Origin: Torymus aiolomorphi
Lineage: Eukaryota; Arthropoda; Insecta; Hymenoptera; Torymidae
DNA: 64,000 nt
Assembly (NCBI GenBank): GCA_036365515.1
Contig: CM070876.1
Location: 125,933,810 to 125,997,809, forward strand
Direction of reading: 5' to 3'
Shown here piece after piece: positions 10,153-20,914 of the stretch. A program made the position numbers and the translations under genes. Below the pieces are notes generated by a model. It saw only the letters and a list, made by a program, of their open reading frames with translations. It was not told where the DNA came from and did not search any database. Within the stretch, counting starts at the first letter, position 1. Each line of letters starts with the position of its first letter.

Positions 10153-10422
10153 ACCAGTGTAAACACAGTTGCACAGCTGACAGCTCATATAAGCAAAGAT
10201 ACATAACAATGTGATTTCAACAGTTTGTTTTGCAGAGTTTTTGCTTTCTGATAGAGAAAGATTTTTTTATCGTTAAAGTACGTTCGTGGTATTTAAGTTT
10301 TTTTGGGAGAGGCGGACATCAAATGAACCAATGTTTAGCGAATATTATTTTTTATTAAATTATTTATTAAATTCCTAGTTAAATGCAGAAGCTATAACAT
10401 ATTCCCTAAGCACATTGAGAGC

Positions 10423-11797
10423 ATGTGTAAGTACTTTAAAAACATTTCCTTCAACAGTAAATTTGCGAGTGCGAAGACTAACCATCTGTCGAGGTATGTT
10501 CGAAAAAAGATTTTGAATATCGAGATCTCTGACTTAAACATTCATTTACAGTTTTTGCTTACACAAGTCAACACGACCATAACTAACTTCACAAATGCAA
10601 CTTCTGAAACATATGCTAAAAAATTCTTACAATTTTACAATAATATCTTGGATATCATTAGTGATAAACTTTCACATATCCACATTAATAAATTTAATAG
10701 TATGTTAAAAACTTCTGACAAAAGTTTAACGGTTAGATCAGAGTTTCGAAATTCAAAATCTAACGTTAGTTTGACTACCCTAAACAATAACATTACAAAC
10801 ACCAAGGATATATGGTTGGTCAATCTCTCACACACACAGTTACCGAGTTTTGCAATTGAGACGCTCAACCTGGGCGACAAATTCAATTTCACTTTGGATT
10901 TGGATAGGCGCTCTATGATCGAGTATGTCAAGGCAGTGGAAAGCAATTTGAGAAATCTTGAGAACAATAAAGAAGAAATCAGAGATAATTTGCTTTCTAC
11001 TTTTAATAATTTTATCAAAGGTAGTAAACGCTTACACCTTAGTCACAGTGATAGAATAATCAAAGACAATTTCATTAAAACCAAACGTTTTTTAAAAAAT
11101 AATCCGAATATTTTCGTCACGAAAGCGGATAAGGGTAATGTTACGGTGGTGATGGAAAAAGATGCCAACATAGAACAATTAGAAACGGCGCTATCTGACA
11201 AATTTTTATTCCAAAATTAATAGATCCCCTCTAAATTCACTACAGAAAAATATCAAAACTTTAATTAAAGACTGGAAAAACAAAGGTGTTCTAGATACAG
11301 AGGACTGTTTCTCACACGTGGTGCAGGCAGATATTAACGTCACTAATCTTGCTAGAGCTTACGCCTTAGTAAAGATCCATAAAGAAGGCAATCCAATAAG
11401 AATCTCATTGCGTCAGCCGTAAATAGTCCTACCTATGCCTTAGATAGAAGCCTCTCCCTTCTGTTTAACAAATATTTTCCAAGCCCGAAATCCTCAATAA
11501 AAAACAGCTCTAAATTGAAAGAAATAACCGACAATTTAAAAATTACGGATGAGTTCGAGTTAGTTTCTTTTGACCTAGTGTCTTTGTTTATCAACATCCC
11601 AGCTGATCTTGTTTTGCAAGCTGTCGCCAAAAAATGGATATACTTGAATAATAAGATCAACCTTTCCAAATTAGAATTTATGCACGGTATAAAACTTCTT
11701 TTGGATTCAACATATTTACAGTTCAATAATAGAATTTATAAACAAATTATGGGTACTTGGTTTGCTGACATTACTCTTGAGTCACTTGAAACTACTT
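10423..11797 (+). pseudogene. PLE-A RT, N-terminal and central part
   Basis: Reverse transcriptase related to telomerase RT, as in all Penelope elements. The first frame runs from ATG 10423 to 11220 and includes the family signature TKADKGNVTVVMEKD. Frame then shifts: a second stretch (about 11216-11421) has YALVKIHKEGNPIRI, the equivalent of the usual YGLPKIHK motif, and a third (about 11440-11797) has ELVSFDLVSLFINIP and QIMGTWFADI. Compared with PLE-B, the residues of PMGSPISP are missing between QIMGT and WFADI, so a small in-frame deletion removes a core RT motif. The piece ends where PLE-B is inserted. Inactive. Confidence 0.85.
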
Positions 11798-12410
11798 CAA
11801 TGTTGAATGTATAACGCCATCCATTTTTATATTAAATAGTTGAGGACGATCTTTGGAGGCAAAATGAAACGATCTTATTTCTTTATGGCAACGTTTCGTT
11901 GGCTTAGTACGCCAACCTCATCAGGCCTTTATTCAAAACACAGAAATAAATTAACATATAAAACTTTTTTTTAAAGACAATTAAACCACAAAGTGTAAAT
12001 ACAAAAATCAAAATTACCGAAATTATAAACGTATATATCATACGTCGATCAGATGTTATTCTCGACTGAAAACAATAACACGTACACTGTATTTATATAC
12101 GCTGGACAATGTTTATATAAAGAGTTATGCAGCATCAAGTTCGTTAATAATAGGAAAATACATTGGATATCTTCCTTTTTATTAATGCTATTTTGATTGC
12201 TTTTTATATAGATCATTTCGGAAATCTGTCTTTTTTTTGTAATTGCTTTCAAAATCCAAAATGGATGTATTTTCCCAATCGAACTCATGTTTGTTTTCTA
12301 ATCGATGTCTACTGACAACAGACTCTTTATTTTTGTTTATTTTATGTTCATTAATGCGTGTGTGTAACGATCTTTTAGTTTCTCCTATGTTTAAAAATGT
12401 ATTAAAAAAA
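11798..12410 (-). repeat. inverted 5' copy of the PLE-B 3' end
   Basis: Reverse complement of the PLE-B 3' region. It includes the last ~80 codons of the GIY-YIG domain read on the minus strand (around 12370-12130, with ISEMIYIKSNQNSINKKEDI), the 3' UTR and a hammerhead motif. The segment 11798-11960 also pairs with 12400-12590, so transcripts from this region would fold back on themselves. Confidence 0.8.
11887..11927 (-). ncRNA. hammerhead ribozyme motif, PLE-B inverted end
   Basis: Minus strand reads GGC-CTGATGAG-GTTGGC..GCCAAC-GAAACGTT-GCC. This gives the canonical CUGAUGAG core, a perfect 6-bp stem II, the GAAA box and short GGC/GCC closing pairs. Hammerheads in PLE ends are established for the family. 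Activity here is not shown. Confidence 0.8.
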
Positions 12411-12448
12411 AGTTTTATATGTTAATTTATTCCTGTGTTTTGAATAAA

Positions 12449-12489
12449 GGTCTGATGAGGTTGGCGTACTAAGCCAACGAAACGTTGCC
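12449..12489 (+). ncRNA. hammerhead ribozyme motif, PLE-B upstream direct end
   Basis: Same motif as the other PLE-B copies, with canonical core and 6-bp stem II. The first closing triplet is GGT instead of GGC, which still allows a G-U pair. Confidence 0.8.
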
Positions 12490-12846
12490 ATAAAGAAATA
12501 AGATCATTTCATTTTGCCTCCAAAGATCGTCCTCAACTATTTAATATAAAGATGGATGGCGTTATACATTCAACATTGAACCTGAGTCTTCGATCGGAAA
12601 CAGACTCCCCTACAACATCATCTTTCTTTGAATATATTAGACAAACACATGGAATGGATACATGGAAGTTTCTTCAAAGATGGACAAGATCAAATCGACT
12701 ACTGGCGAACAGTAATTCACAACGATGCTATCTTCTTGAATGCAGATAATTTGGAGTGACACCACAACACATTAAAAATTTAAGTAAAAAGTTTTTCAAT
12801 ATAAGTTTTCATAGTAGGACCTGTAAAAAAAAAGTTAAAAAATTTT

Positions 12847-15071
12847 ATGAAATATTTCGCAACTAAGTTGTTAAATTTAGAAATCCGAGATATCAACTTT
12901 CGTATAAAATTTATCGAAAAAAACCTAAATGTTATAAAAGAAAAAATTACATTTTCCACGCTAGACGCTTTGACTATAGATAAGTTTTTCTTATTCACTT
13001 CAAATAAATCTAAAACGATGCGTCAAAAATTTGATTCTATGCATATGAATAAGCTCGCCTCTTTAAAGTCAAACGCAAGCGTCAATAGTAATAAAAGTAC
13101 GTGGCTTAAGAATTTAACGAATGTTCAAATTCCGTCGGAAGTTATTGATATTGTTACATTGGGTTCAAATTTTAGCCATATTTCAAAAATTTCTAATAAC
13201 GATATAGTTAATACAATAAAAAATGTTGAAAACTGTCTCAATTCAGTATATATTAACAATGACGAGAAAAATGAAATACAGAAAAAAGTCACAAGATCTT
13301 TAAAAAAGGCTGTTAATACTGATATACATATACCATATACAGACAGAGCTTTATCAAAAAAACTAAAAATAACCAAAAACTTTTTAAAAACGCATAATGA
13401 TATTTTCTTTACAAAAGCAGATAAAGGCAATGTAACGGTTTGTTTAGAAAAATCCATCTATAACGAAAAGATGGTGACTCTATTATCGGATGATAAAACA
13501 TATAAAAAGATAAGTAAAAATCCACTGAAACGTTTAAAAGATGGAACATATAGTATGTTAAATTATTTAAATAATAATGGTTTTTTGTACAAAAATTTTC
13601 ATAAAAATAGTTTAACTCAATCTGATACGACACTGGCGAAATGTTATGGATTACCAAAGATTCATAAAATTGATGTACCGTTACGTCCTATTGTTTCATT
13701 AATTAATAGCTCCACATATTTCTTAGCAAAAATAGTATATCAAGAACTTAAGAATGCGATACCTAAGCCTAGTTCACATATCAATAACAGTTTTGAATTG
13801 AAAGAAAAATTAAAAAATATAATAATAACGGATGAATGCACTTTACTGTCATTAGACGTAACGTCGTTATTTACAAACATCTCGTGCGAATTAGTGTTGG
13901 ATAGTTTAAATAGAAGAGCGGTTTCCATCCATAATCACTGTAAGATCCCGCTTGATGAATTAAAAGAATACACCACTTTTCTGTTTAATAATACGTTTTT
14001 TACTTTTAATGGTCAAACCTATCAACAAATTTATGGAACCCCGATGGGTTCACCGATTTCACCATTATTTGCGGACATTGTAATGGATGATTTGGAAAAG
14101 AATTGCTTACGAGAATTAGAACTACATTATGACTGTATCCCTATTTTTTATTACAGATATGTTGACGACACGCTTATTTGTGTTAAAAAACAACACATTG
14201 ACACAGTGATTAAAGTGTTTAATGCTTATGACATAAATTTAAAATTTACTTATGAACTAGAAGAGAATACAAAAATTAATTTTTTAGATATGACATTAAT
14301 TTGAACTGATAATAAAATTTTGACAAATTGGTACCAAAAACCGACATCATCGGGACGTGTAATCAATTATTTTTCAAATCATCCAACACAGCAAAAAAAG
14401 AATATTATTTTTAACCTAGTTGATAGGGCGTTTTTACTCTCAAATTATAATTTTCACTTAGACAATATAAAACTCATAAAGAAGATTTTACGTAACAATG
14501 ATTATCCTATGTGGTTTATAGAAAAACATATCGAAATTAGATTTAAAAAACTTAAGTATGGTTATACATATAATACGCACCAAAATTGCTATGAAAAATA
14601 CCAAAATTGTCTTTACCGTTTACCAAAGATTTTAATAGTCTATCTAATATGTTAAAATCTTATAACATTTGTACAATCCCATTATTGAATAAAAGTTTGT
14701 CTTCGATCATTCGGTTAGGCAAAGACATAACCAAAAAATGGGATCGTACTAATGTGCTGTATAAATTTGATTGCCTAAATTGCTCTGCTACATACATAGG
14801 GGAAACTAAAAGATCGTTACACACACGCATTAATGAACATAAAATAAACAAAAATAAAGAGTCTGCTATCAGTACACATCGATTAGAAAACAAACATGAG
14901 TTCGATTGGGAAAATACATCCATTTTAGATTTTGAAAGCAATTACAAAAGAAGACTGATTTCCGAAATGATCTATATAAAAAGCAATCAAAATAGTATTA
15001 ATAAAAAGGAAGATATCCAAAGATTAAGTACAATGTATTTTCCTATTATTAACGAACTTGATGCTGTATAA
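12847..15071 (+). pseudogene. PLE-B reverse transcriptase with GIY-YIG endonuclease
   Basis: Starts at ATG 12847. The first 485 codons hold the Penelope N-terminal region (FTKADKGNVTVCLEK), then CYGLPKIHK, LSLDVTSLFTNI, QIYGTPMGSPISPLF and the catalytic FYYRYVDDTLICV. A TGA at 14302-14304 interrupts the frame where PLE-A has Arg in LIRSRDN, so it is probably CGA to TGA. The same frame goes on with TNWYQKPTSSGRVINYFSNH. A single frameshift near 14610 leads into the C-terminal GIY-YIG domain, YKFDCLNCSATYIGETKRSL, ending at TAA 15071. The RT copies element RNA and the nuclease nicks target DNA. Only two lesions are seen, so this copy is young but disabled. Confidence 0.9.
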
Positions 15072-15263
15072 CTCTTTATGTAAACATTGTCCAGCGTATA
15101 TAAATACAGTGTACGTGTTATTGTTTTCAGTCGAGAATAACATCTGACGTATGATATATACGTTTATAATTTCGGTAATTTTGATTTTTGTATTTACACT
15201 TTGTGGTTTAATTGTCTTTAAAAAAAGTTTTATATGTTAATTTATTTCTGTTTTTTGAATAAA

Positions 15264-15304
15264 GGCCTGATGAGGTTGGCGTACTAAGCCAACGAAACGT
15301 TGCC
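15264..15304 (+). ncRNA. hammerhead ribozyme motif, PLE-B 3' end
   Basis: GGC-CTGATGAG-GTTGGC..GCCAAC-GAAACGTT-GCC: canonical core, perfect stem II, GGC/GCC closure. It lies about 55 bases before the 3' border of PLE-B. Confidence 0.85.
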
Positions 15305-15371
15305 ATAAAGAAATAAGATCATTTAATTTTGCCTCCAAAGATCGTCCTCAACTATTTAATTGAAACTACTT

Positions 15372-15827
15372 GTCTCAATAGTTACAAAAATGAGTTATTG
15401 CTGTATAGAAGATATGTGGGCGACTGCATCCTCATCCCCAAAAAAGACAAAACGGAAGAGATTCTTTCCTCCTGTAATGGATACAATGGTCACCTCCAAT
15501 TTACCGTCGAACGCGAACACAACAATAGCATCTGTTTTCTGGACATAGAATTAATAAGATCACGCGACAATAGAATCATCAGCAACTGGTACAGAAAAAA
15601 CACAGCATTCGGGCGCTACATTAATTACCTTTCCCACCACCCCCACTCTCAGAAAATAGCCACTATCTACAACCTTGTTGACAAGTCCATAAAACTCTCC
15701 GACCCACAATTCCACCATAGTAATCTCGACCTTTCTTTCCACTATCTTCTATGCAATAACTACCCACGCGAAATAATTAACAAATACTTCGGGATTAGAC
15801 TCGAATTCATCCGTAACAGTCATAATA
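15372..15827 (+). pseudogene. PLE-A RT, palm-thumb part after PLE-B
   Basis: Continues PLE-A RT directly after the duplicated target. LLYRRYVGDCILI corresponds to the YVDD catalytic motif, so the second catalytic Asp position reads G-D and not D-D, a change expected to cripple the enzyme. It goes on with NSICFLDIELI, NWYRKNTAFGRYINYLSHH and RNSHN, where the mariner is inserted at TA 15826-15827. Confidence 0.85.
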
Positions 15828-17121
15828 CGAGGGTCATTTGACAAGTACCTAGCCTCATCGCCAGATGGTGCCACTATCGCACCAGAAATACACTACAGTG
15901 CAGTATCTTCCTGTAAACGGTTACAGACGAAATTTCAGCCGGATCGGAGTTGTAGTTTATTTTTGAGAGCGTGTGAAAGCAAATGTGTCCGTTGATTTTT
16001 GAAAAAATGGAGAAAGAACAATATCGGTCGGTGATTCGATTCTTGTTTTTGGAAGGGAAATCGCGCAGTGAAATTAAAGAACGCTTGCATGCAGTGTATG
16101 GGGATGCTTCTCCTTCGATGGCGACCGTTAAATTTTGGTATAACGAGTTTCAACGTGGTCGTACGTCGGTTTTTGATGATCCACGCCCAGGTGCTCCGAA
16201 AACAGCCACTACGGAGGAGAACGTGACAAAAATACACGATATCGTTTTGTCAGACCGCCGATTAAAGGTGCACGAGATAGCTGCGATAGTAGGCATCTCA
16301 GAAGAATGCGTGTGGCATATCCTACATGAGGTTTCAGGCATGAGGAAGCTGTCAGCAAGATGGGTGCCGCGTTTGCTGACTGCAGACAACAAGCGCATCC
16401 GAGTGACCAGTTCAGAGCAGTGTTTGGAGCTGTTTAATCGCAATCCAAAAGAGTTTTTGCGTCGTTACGTGACCGTCGACGAAACATGGATTCACTACTA
16501 CACTCCAGAGACCAAGGAGCAGTTAAAACAGTGGACCTTACCCGGTGAACCTGCTCCGAAAAAGGCGAAGACGGTCCCGTCGGCCGGAAAGGTTATGGCC
16601 ACTGTTTTCTGGGATTCTCAAGGTGTGATTTTTATTGACTATCTGGAGAAGGGCAAAACGGTCACAGGACAGTACTACGCCGAACTATTGAGCCGATTTG
16701 ATGCCGTGTTAGAAGAAAAACGGCCCCATTTGTCTAAAAAGAAAGTGCTTTTCCACCACGATAATGCACCGGCTCACACTTCTGCACTCGCCACGGCTAA
16801 ATTGGTCGAATTACGCTACGAACTGCTGCCCCATCCACCGTGTTCTCCAGATTTGGCTCCGTGCGACTTCTTTTTGTTTCCGAACCTAAAAAATTCGCTC
16901 GCCGGGAAGAGATTCCACTCCAATAACGAAATAATCGCCGCCACGGAGGCCTATTTTGCAAACCAAGAGAAAACATTTTTTTCAACGGGGTTAAAAAAAT
17001 TGGAACACCGCTGGACCAAGTGTATTCAACTAAAAGGAGACTACATTGAAAAATAAATTTTATTTTTTGTAAAATTTTGGTGTTTTCATTTGTAGGCTAG
17101 GTACTTATCAAATGACCCTCG
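15828..17121 (+). mobile_element. mariner copy 1 (1294 bp)
   Basis: Terminal inverted repeats begin CGAGGGTCATTTGACAAGTA and end TACTTATCAAATGACCCTCG, with one mismatch in those 20 bases. TA is duplicated at 15826-15827 and 17122-17123. It carries an intact transposase and has the same length as the second copy at 23174. It lies inside PLE-A coding sequence. Confidence 0.97.
15983..17056 (+). CDS. mariner transposase, D,D34D, intact
   Basis: Cut-and-paste transposase of 357 residues from ATG 15983. A more typical family start is the internal Met of MEKEQYR eight codons later. It has an N-terminal paired helix-turn-helix region for binding the inverted repeats (KSRSEIKERL, LKVHEIAAIVGIS) and a catalytic core with TVDETWIHYY (D about 166), HHDNAPAHT (D about 260) and PDLAPCDFFLF (D about 295). 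The spacing between the last two is 34 residues, which defines mariner. No stop or frameshift. It differs from copy 2 by about a dozen residues, including Cys for Arg in SEECVW and Arg for Gly in ELRYELL, so this copy may be the weaker one. Activity is unknown. Confidence 0.95.
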   Translation: MCPLIFEKMEKEQYRSVIRFLFLEGKSRSEIKERLHAVYGDASPSMATVKFWYNEFQRGRTSVFDDPRPGAPKTATTEENVTKIHDIVLSDRRLKVHEIAAIVGISEECVWHILHEVSGMRKLSARWVPRLLTADNKRIRVTSSEQCLELFNRNPKEFLRRYVTVDETWIHYYTPETKEQLKQWTLPGEPAPKKAKTVPSAGKVMATVFWDSQGVIFIDYLEKGKTVTGQYYAELLSRFDAVLEEKRPHLSKKKVLFHHDNAPAHTSALATAKLVELRYELLPHPPCSPDLAPCDFFLFPNLKNSLAGKRFHSNNEIIAATEAYFANQEKTFFSTGLKKLEHRWTKCIQLKGDYIEK

Positions 17122-17123
17122 TA

Positions 17124-17598
17124 ACCCTACTACTAATAGAATCTCACGCGCCACTTTGTTAAAGCCGAAAATACTGTTACCTTTTATTAAACATCTGACT
17201 CCCAAAATTAATCATATCCTTTTCCAAAATAATATTATCCCCGTAAGCTTGACACCTCTAGTATTGTTTATAAAATAGATTGCCATAACTGCTCTGCAAC
17301 TTATATTGGAATGAGCAAAAGAAAAATGAATTTACGTATTAATGAACACAATAGAGACGTAAAAAAGTGCGTTAATACTTCTACCTTAGCCATGCACGTG
17401 TCAGAAACAGGACACAATATAGACTTCGAAAAAGCCCAAATCCTTGATAAAGAATCCAACTTTTTTAAAGGCTCTTTTTCAGAAATGCTTAACATCTACT
17501 ATCACAGCAATACTCTTAACCGCATAGAAGACACCCAATTTCTCAAAAAATCATACAATGACACTGTGAAATTAATCAGACTGCATTGCAATTCTTAG
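17124..17598 (+). pseudogene. PLE-A C-terminal GIY-YIG part
   Basis: PLE-A coding resumes after the mariner with frameshifts. From about 17265 one frame gives VYKIDCHNCSATYIGMSKRK and RINEHNRDVKKC, the GIY-YIG nuclease, and runs to TAG 17598. It closely matches the equivalent part of PLE-B (CLNCSATYIGETKRS). Confidence 0.8.
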
Positions 17599-18262
17599 CT
17601 GTGTACTGTGTGTCGGTGCACTCGCCTTTCCATACTCCCTTTTTCCCATTCTACACGTCCATGAGCCTGCCGAATGATTAGAAGCGCACGTGAACATGGA
17701 AGTGGTACACACTAGCGCGTTCACTTAGCGAGGACTCTCTCGCTGTATAGGCTTAGCTCCCCTCACTTCCTCGTCTCATGCTCTCCTATCTCCCTCGAAC
17801 AGCATCGTGTGCCGTTTCTCCCACTTCCCGTTCTCGCCTCCCTCCCCCTGATCCCCAACGGTTTTTCCAAATTGCCTATTGTTTCCCTCGTTTAACAAGT
17901 CACACATGCCTCTCATTGTTAGTTGATTTATCGGAGACAACACTCGTCTTATCCGATATCAACCATGAGAGAATTACTCAAAAGTTGGTTGTAAGTTACG
18001 GTTTGATCGCTATTTTATTCTTAATTAAATACAATAATTTTTTTTTTTTTTTTAAATAAAATTTTTCAAATTTCGAATTTTCTTAACGTTGTCCTTAAAG
18101 TTTGGTGCAGTTCGTGCTTACTTATGTGTGGTAGATCCGAATGTTATGCTAATGACTGAATAACTGTTTATGGTAAAAAATTTTATGGAATTCTCCGACT
18201 TGTTTTCTTATATAAAAAATATCATGACGTTGTGTACATTTACCATTTTTACATATCTTGTA
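17599..18262 (+). other. PLE-A 3' non-coding region
   Basis: C- and T-rich sequence followed by an AT-rich stretch with a long T-run. No gene is seen. It leads into the hammerhead-bearing end. Confidence 0.6.
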
Positions 18263-18304
18263 GCCCTGAAGAGGGGAGTATACTAGCGCTCCCGAAACGT
18301 CGGC
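18263..18304 (+). ncRNA. hammerhead-like motif, PLE-A 3' end
   Basis: GCC-CTGAAGAG-GGGAG..CTCCC-GAAACGT-CGGC: stem II pairs (GGGAG/CTCCC), GCC/GGC closure, GAAA present. The core reads CUGAAGAG and not CUGAUGAG, a variant common in PLE ends that may be slow or inactive. Confidence 0.65.
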
Positions 18305-18362
18305 AAATAAAAAAACAATATTCGCTAAACATTGGTTCGTTTGATCTCCGCCTCTCCCAAAA

Positions 18363-19743
18363 AAGATTTTTTTCTTAGTGCTTGATTATTTGTATTCACA
18401 AGTGAATTTAGGACCAAAAATTTAATGTATTGTGTATGTGAAGATATATGTCTGAAAAGTGTAAGTGTAATTATAATACAAGCGTGCAGCTTTGTTTAAA
18501 TTTGGAAAGTAGTTTCAGTTCAAGATGGGAATGCTGTATGAAATTTAATACTGAAAAACATGTGCATTGGCAAGATTGAATTAAGTATTTTAAATAAGAG
18601 ACAGTAAAAATTTTTATCGCATAAAAATAAATACATCTTTTTTCTAAGAAAGATGAAAGTGACATATTAAGTCTAACTCACTATAGGATATATAATTCAA
18701 TTTAGAAGATTTGTGAATTGTAATAAGTGTCAAGATGTATCTATACACTTAAAAGTGACAAGCCTGCTCACAAGAATACAGGCTTAAATTCAAGATATTT
18801 TTAATATTTAATATGTGTAATCAAGTGATCATTGAAAAAATCGGCTTTTATGTACTTACGTATTTTTGTCTATGACAGTGATGGCTTCTTAAGTTTCGAT
18901 TTGGATGGTTGGAATTTCATATTTCATAAGACCTGGCGCATATTCTATATTTATCTTACAATTAGTATTATAAATAATAATCTAACTCAGTACAATGTGT
19001 TAAAAAGTGATTCAACAGTACATTAATCAAAAGTACAAAAGAAGAAGCAATAACTTTTAATGGAACGGATGCATGCAAGGTGCCAGAGCTTCTGTTTTAA
19101 CCATTTTACATGGGAAAACAGACAACAGATATACAGGTAAGTGAGTTTCAAGAAGGAAAAGAATGGAGATCAAATGGCTGATTATTTTTGGAGTTTTATA
19201 GTATTTTTCTTTGCAGGCTTATTTCTCAAAATGTCATTTTTTAACGTTTGCCGTAACTTTTCTCTGAGAGCGGTCGATAAATTTTCATGAGACAAAGGGC
19301 AAATTATTCTTAATTTATGTAGTTATGGGCGTAAGAGTCGCAATTTTAAGGTTTTCATGTATAAGTATTTTTTTTATGGCAAAAATCCTCAAAATTCAAA
19401 AAATTATTGCAAAAAAATCAGTTTTTGCCATGAAAAAAATACTTATACATAAAATCCTTAAAATTGCAATTTTGGCGCCCATAACTACATAAATTAGGAA
19501 CAATTTGCACTTTGTCCCATGAAAATCTATCATGCAGTCTCAGAGAAAAGTTACGACAAACTTTTTTTCTTGAAAATCCTATAACTGAGGATAAAATGAG
19601 TTTAAGGACCTCTGTCTTAGCTCATTTTATTTAAACTAAGTTATATTTACAATATATTTTGATTATTTTATTATAATAATAATTTTTATCATTTTTTTAG
19701 GTAATTTTGGCCAGAAAGTCTATAGGTGTAAGACCGCCTTAAC
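18363..19743. other. AT-rich intergenic stretch with a long inverted repeat
   Basis: No gene is seen. The sequence 19246-19561 is an imperfect inverted repeat: GTTTGCCGTAACTTTTCTCT at the left pairs with AGAGAAAAGTTACGACAAAC at the right. Arms are about 138 bases and the loop about 40 bases (19384-19423). It may be a small MITE or the end of a larger element. Confidence 0.7.
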
Positions 19744-20610
19744 GTGCCAATTATCATGGGTCAAGCCATCTCACCACCTGCATCACCACCTCGTGATAAT
19801 GAGGAATTTATCAATGAGTTGATGGATTATATCGCTAATTCACCACCATTGCCACCAGTACCAGCAGCAATACCGCTTCAAGATATCCCAATCGACGAAG
19901 TGATACCTGAGGAGGTCATAGAGGAGGTCCTCCGAGAAGAGGATATCCTCCTAAGACAACAACATGAAGAAGAAGAGGAGCGACGCATACAGATTGAAGA
20001 GGAATGGCACATCCAAATTGAAGAGGAACGGCGCATCCAAATTCAGGAGGATGCCGCACTTGCTGACCTCCTACAAGACGCGGATGAAGAAGATGTACAG
20101 GAAGACTTCGAGGATGAAGCTGAATCTAGCTACGAGTCAGACGCATCTAACGAACACATCGAAATAGTACAACAAGAAATTGCGGAACAACAAATTGGGG
20201 ACTCCGATATGGAAACTGTGGACAATAATCACGATGGTGGTGATGGTGGTGATAGTGATCGCGAATACGCGTCAGAACTCCCCGCGCAGATGCGTGAAGT
20301 GGCACTGAGACGTGCGATTAATGTTCGTCGAGGTTTTCACAGAAATCTCGGCGCTCTGTTTCGGGAAGCGCGAAATAACGAAATAGCGCTGATGCGCGAG
20401 CAGCTTCGGCAAGTGCAGCAGGAAGCACGTCGACAACGCCGCCAAGAATTGATTGATGTGCCGCGTCGAAACTTAGATTTTTGCTTCGGCTGCGCTAAAA
20501 GATTTTGGTGCCAGCGGAGTCGTGTGTGGGCGCGATGTGATGCGTGTGGGTTCTGGCTGTGTCCAGATTGTAATGAAAATCCTGTTCATTGCCAGAATGA
20601 ATTGCAATGA
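19744..20610 (+). CDS. acidic coiled-coil protein with C-terminal Cys cluster, unrecognised
   Basis: Open frame of 288 codons. I do not recognise the family. A second ATG at 19756 has a better initiation context and would give MGQAIS, which fits the N-myristoylation pattern (Gly2, Ser6). Residues ~15-60 are Pro/acidic; ~60-105 are a Glu-rich repeat (variants of EEERRIQIEEE); ~105-175 are strongly acidic; ~185-240 are basic and helical (RRAINVRRG, RQVQQEARRQRRQE). The C-terminus holds a dense Cys cluster (CFGCAKRFWC, CDACGFWLCPDC, VHC), probably two zinc sites. A 34-bp tandem duplication (20572-20601 and 20606-20635 identical) sets the present stop; without it the frame would end a few codons later. 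Composition differs from the AT-rich flanks. It could be a mobile-element accessory protein or a host single-exon gene. Confidence 0.5.
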   Translation: MPIIMGQAISPPASPPRDNEEFINELMDYIANSPPLPPVPAAIPLQDIPIDEVIPEEVIEEVLREEDILLRQQHEEEEERRIQIEEEWHIQIEEERRIQIQEDAALADLLQDADEEDVQEDFEDEAESSYESDASNEHIEIVQQEIAEQQIGDSDMETVDNNHDGGDGGDSDREYASELPAQMREVALRRAINVRRGFHRNLGALFREARNNEIALMREQLRQVQQEARRQRRQELIDVPRRNLDFCFGCAKRFWCQRSRVWARCDACGFWLCPDCNENPVHCQNELQ

Positions 20611-20635
20611 AAATCCTGTTCATTGCCAGAATGAA

Positions 20636-20863
20636 CATGATTTTTTCTAAAAACAGAACATAAAATCTGGAAATAGTGTAAATAGTAGTAAATATAAAGT
20701 ATATATATAAAAATAATAAAAGTGACTGAATTGCATCGGTAGCAGTAGCAGTAGCTGCAGTTGCAGCAATACATTGTAAGTATTTTTTTTACATTATTTG
20801 TGCGTGTGTGTGATTTTTTTGAAATATGTGTTTCGCGTACGTATAAAATTATTTTAATTTCCG

Positions 20864-20914
<51 letters not shown>

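Larger units (their letters stand above)
11798..15359 (+). mobile_element. PLE-B: Penelope-like element inserted in PLE-A
   Basis: Flanked by a perfect 12-bp target duplication, TTGAAACTACTT, at 11786-11797 and 15360-15371. From 5' to 3' it holds an inverted copy of its own 3' end (11798 to about 12410), a direct 3'-end-type segment (about 12400-12590), an RT plus GIY-YIG coding region, and the 3' end. All three end copies carry a hammerhead motif. The arrangement is the known PLE pattern of partial tandem and inverted end repeats. Confidence 0.9.
10269..18362 (+). mobile_element. PLE-A: Penelope-like element, nested host
   Basis: A Penelope-like retroelement whose ends are inverted: about 50 bases at 10299-10347 are the reverse complement of 18319-18366, a common PLE layout in which a partial inverted copy sits upstream. 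The direct sequence AAGATTTTTTT flanks it at 10258-10268 and 18363-18373, giving a plausible 11-bp target duplication, although low in complexity. It contains RT and GIY-YIG coding in pieces, PLE-B at 11798-15359 and a mariner at 15828-17121. A hammerhead-like motif lies near its 3' end. Confidence 0.8.
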
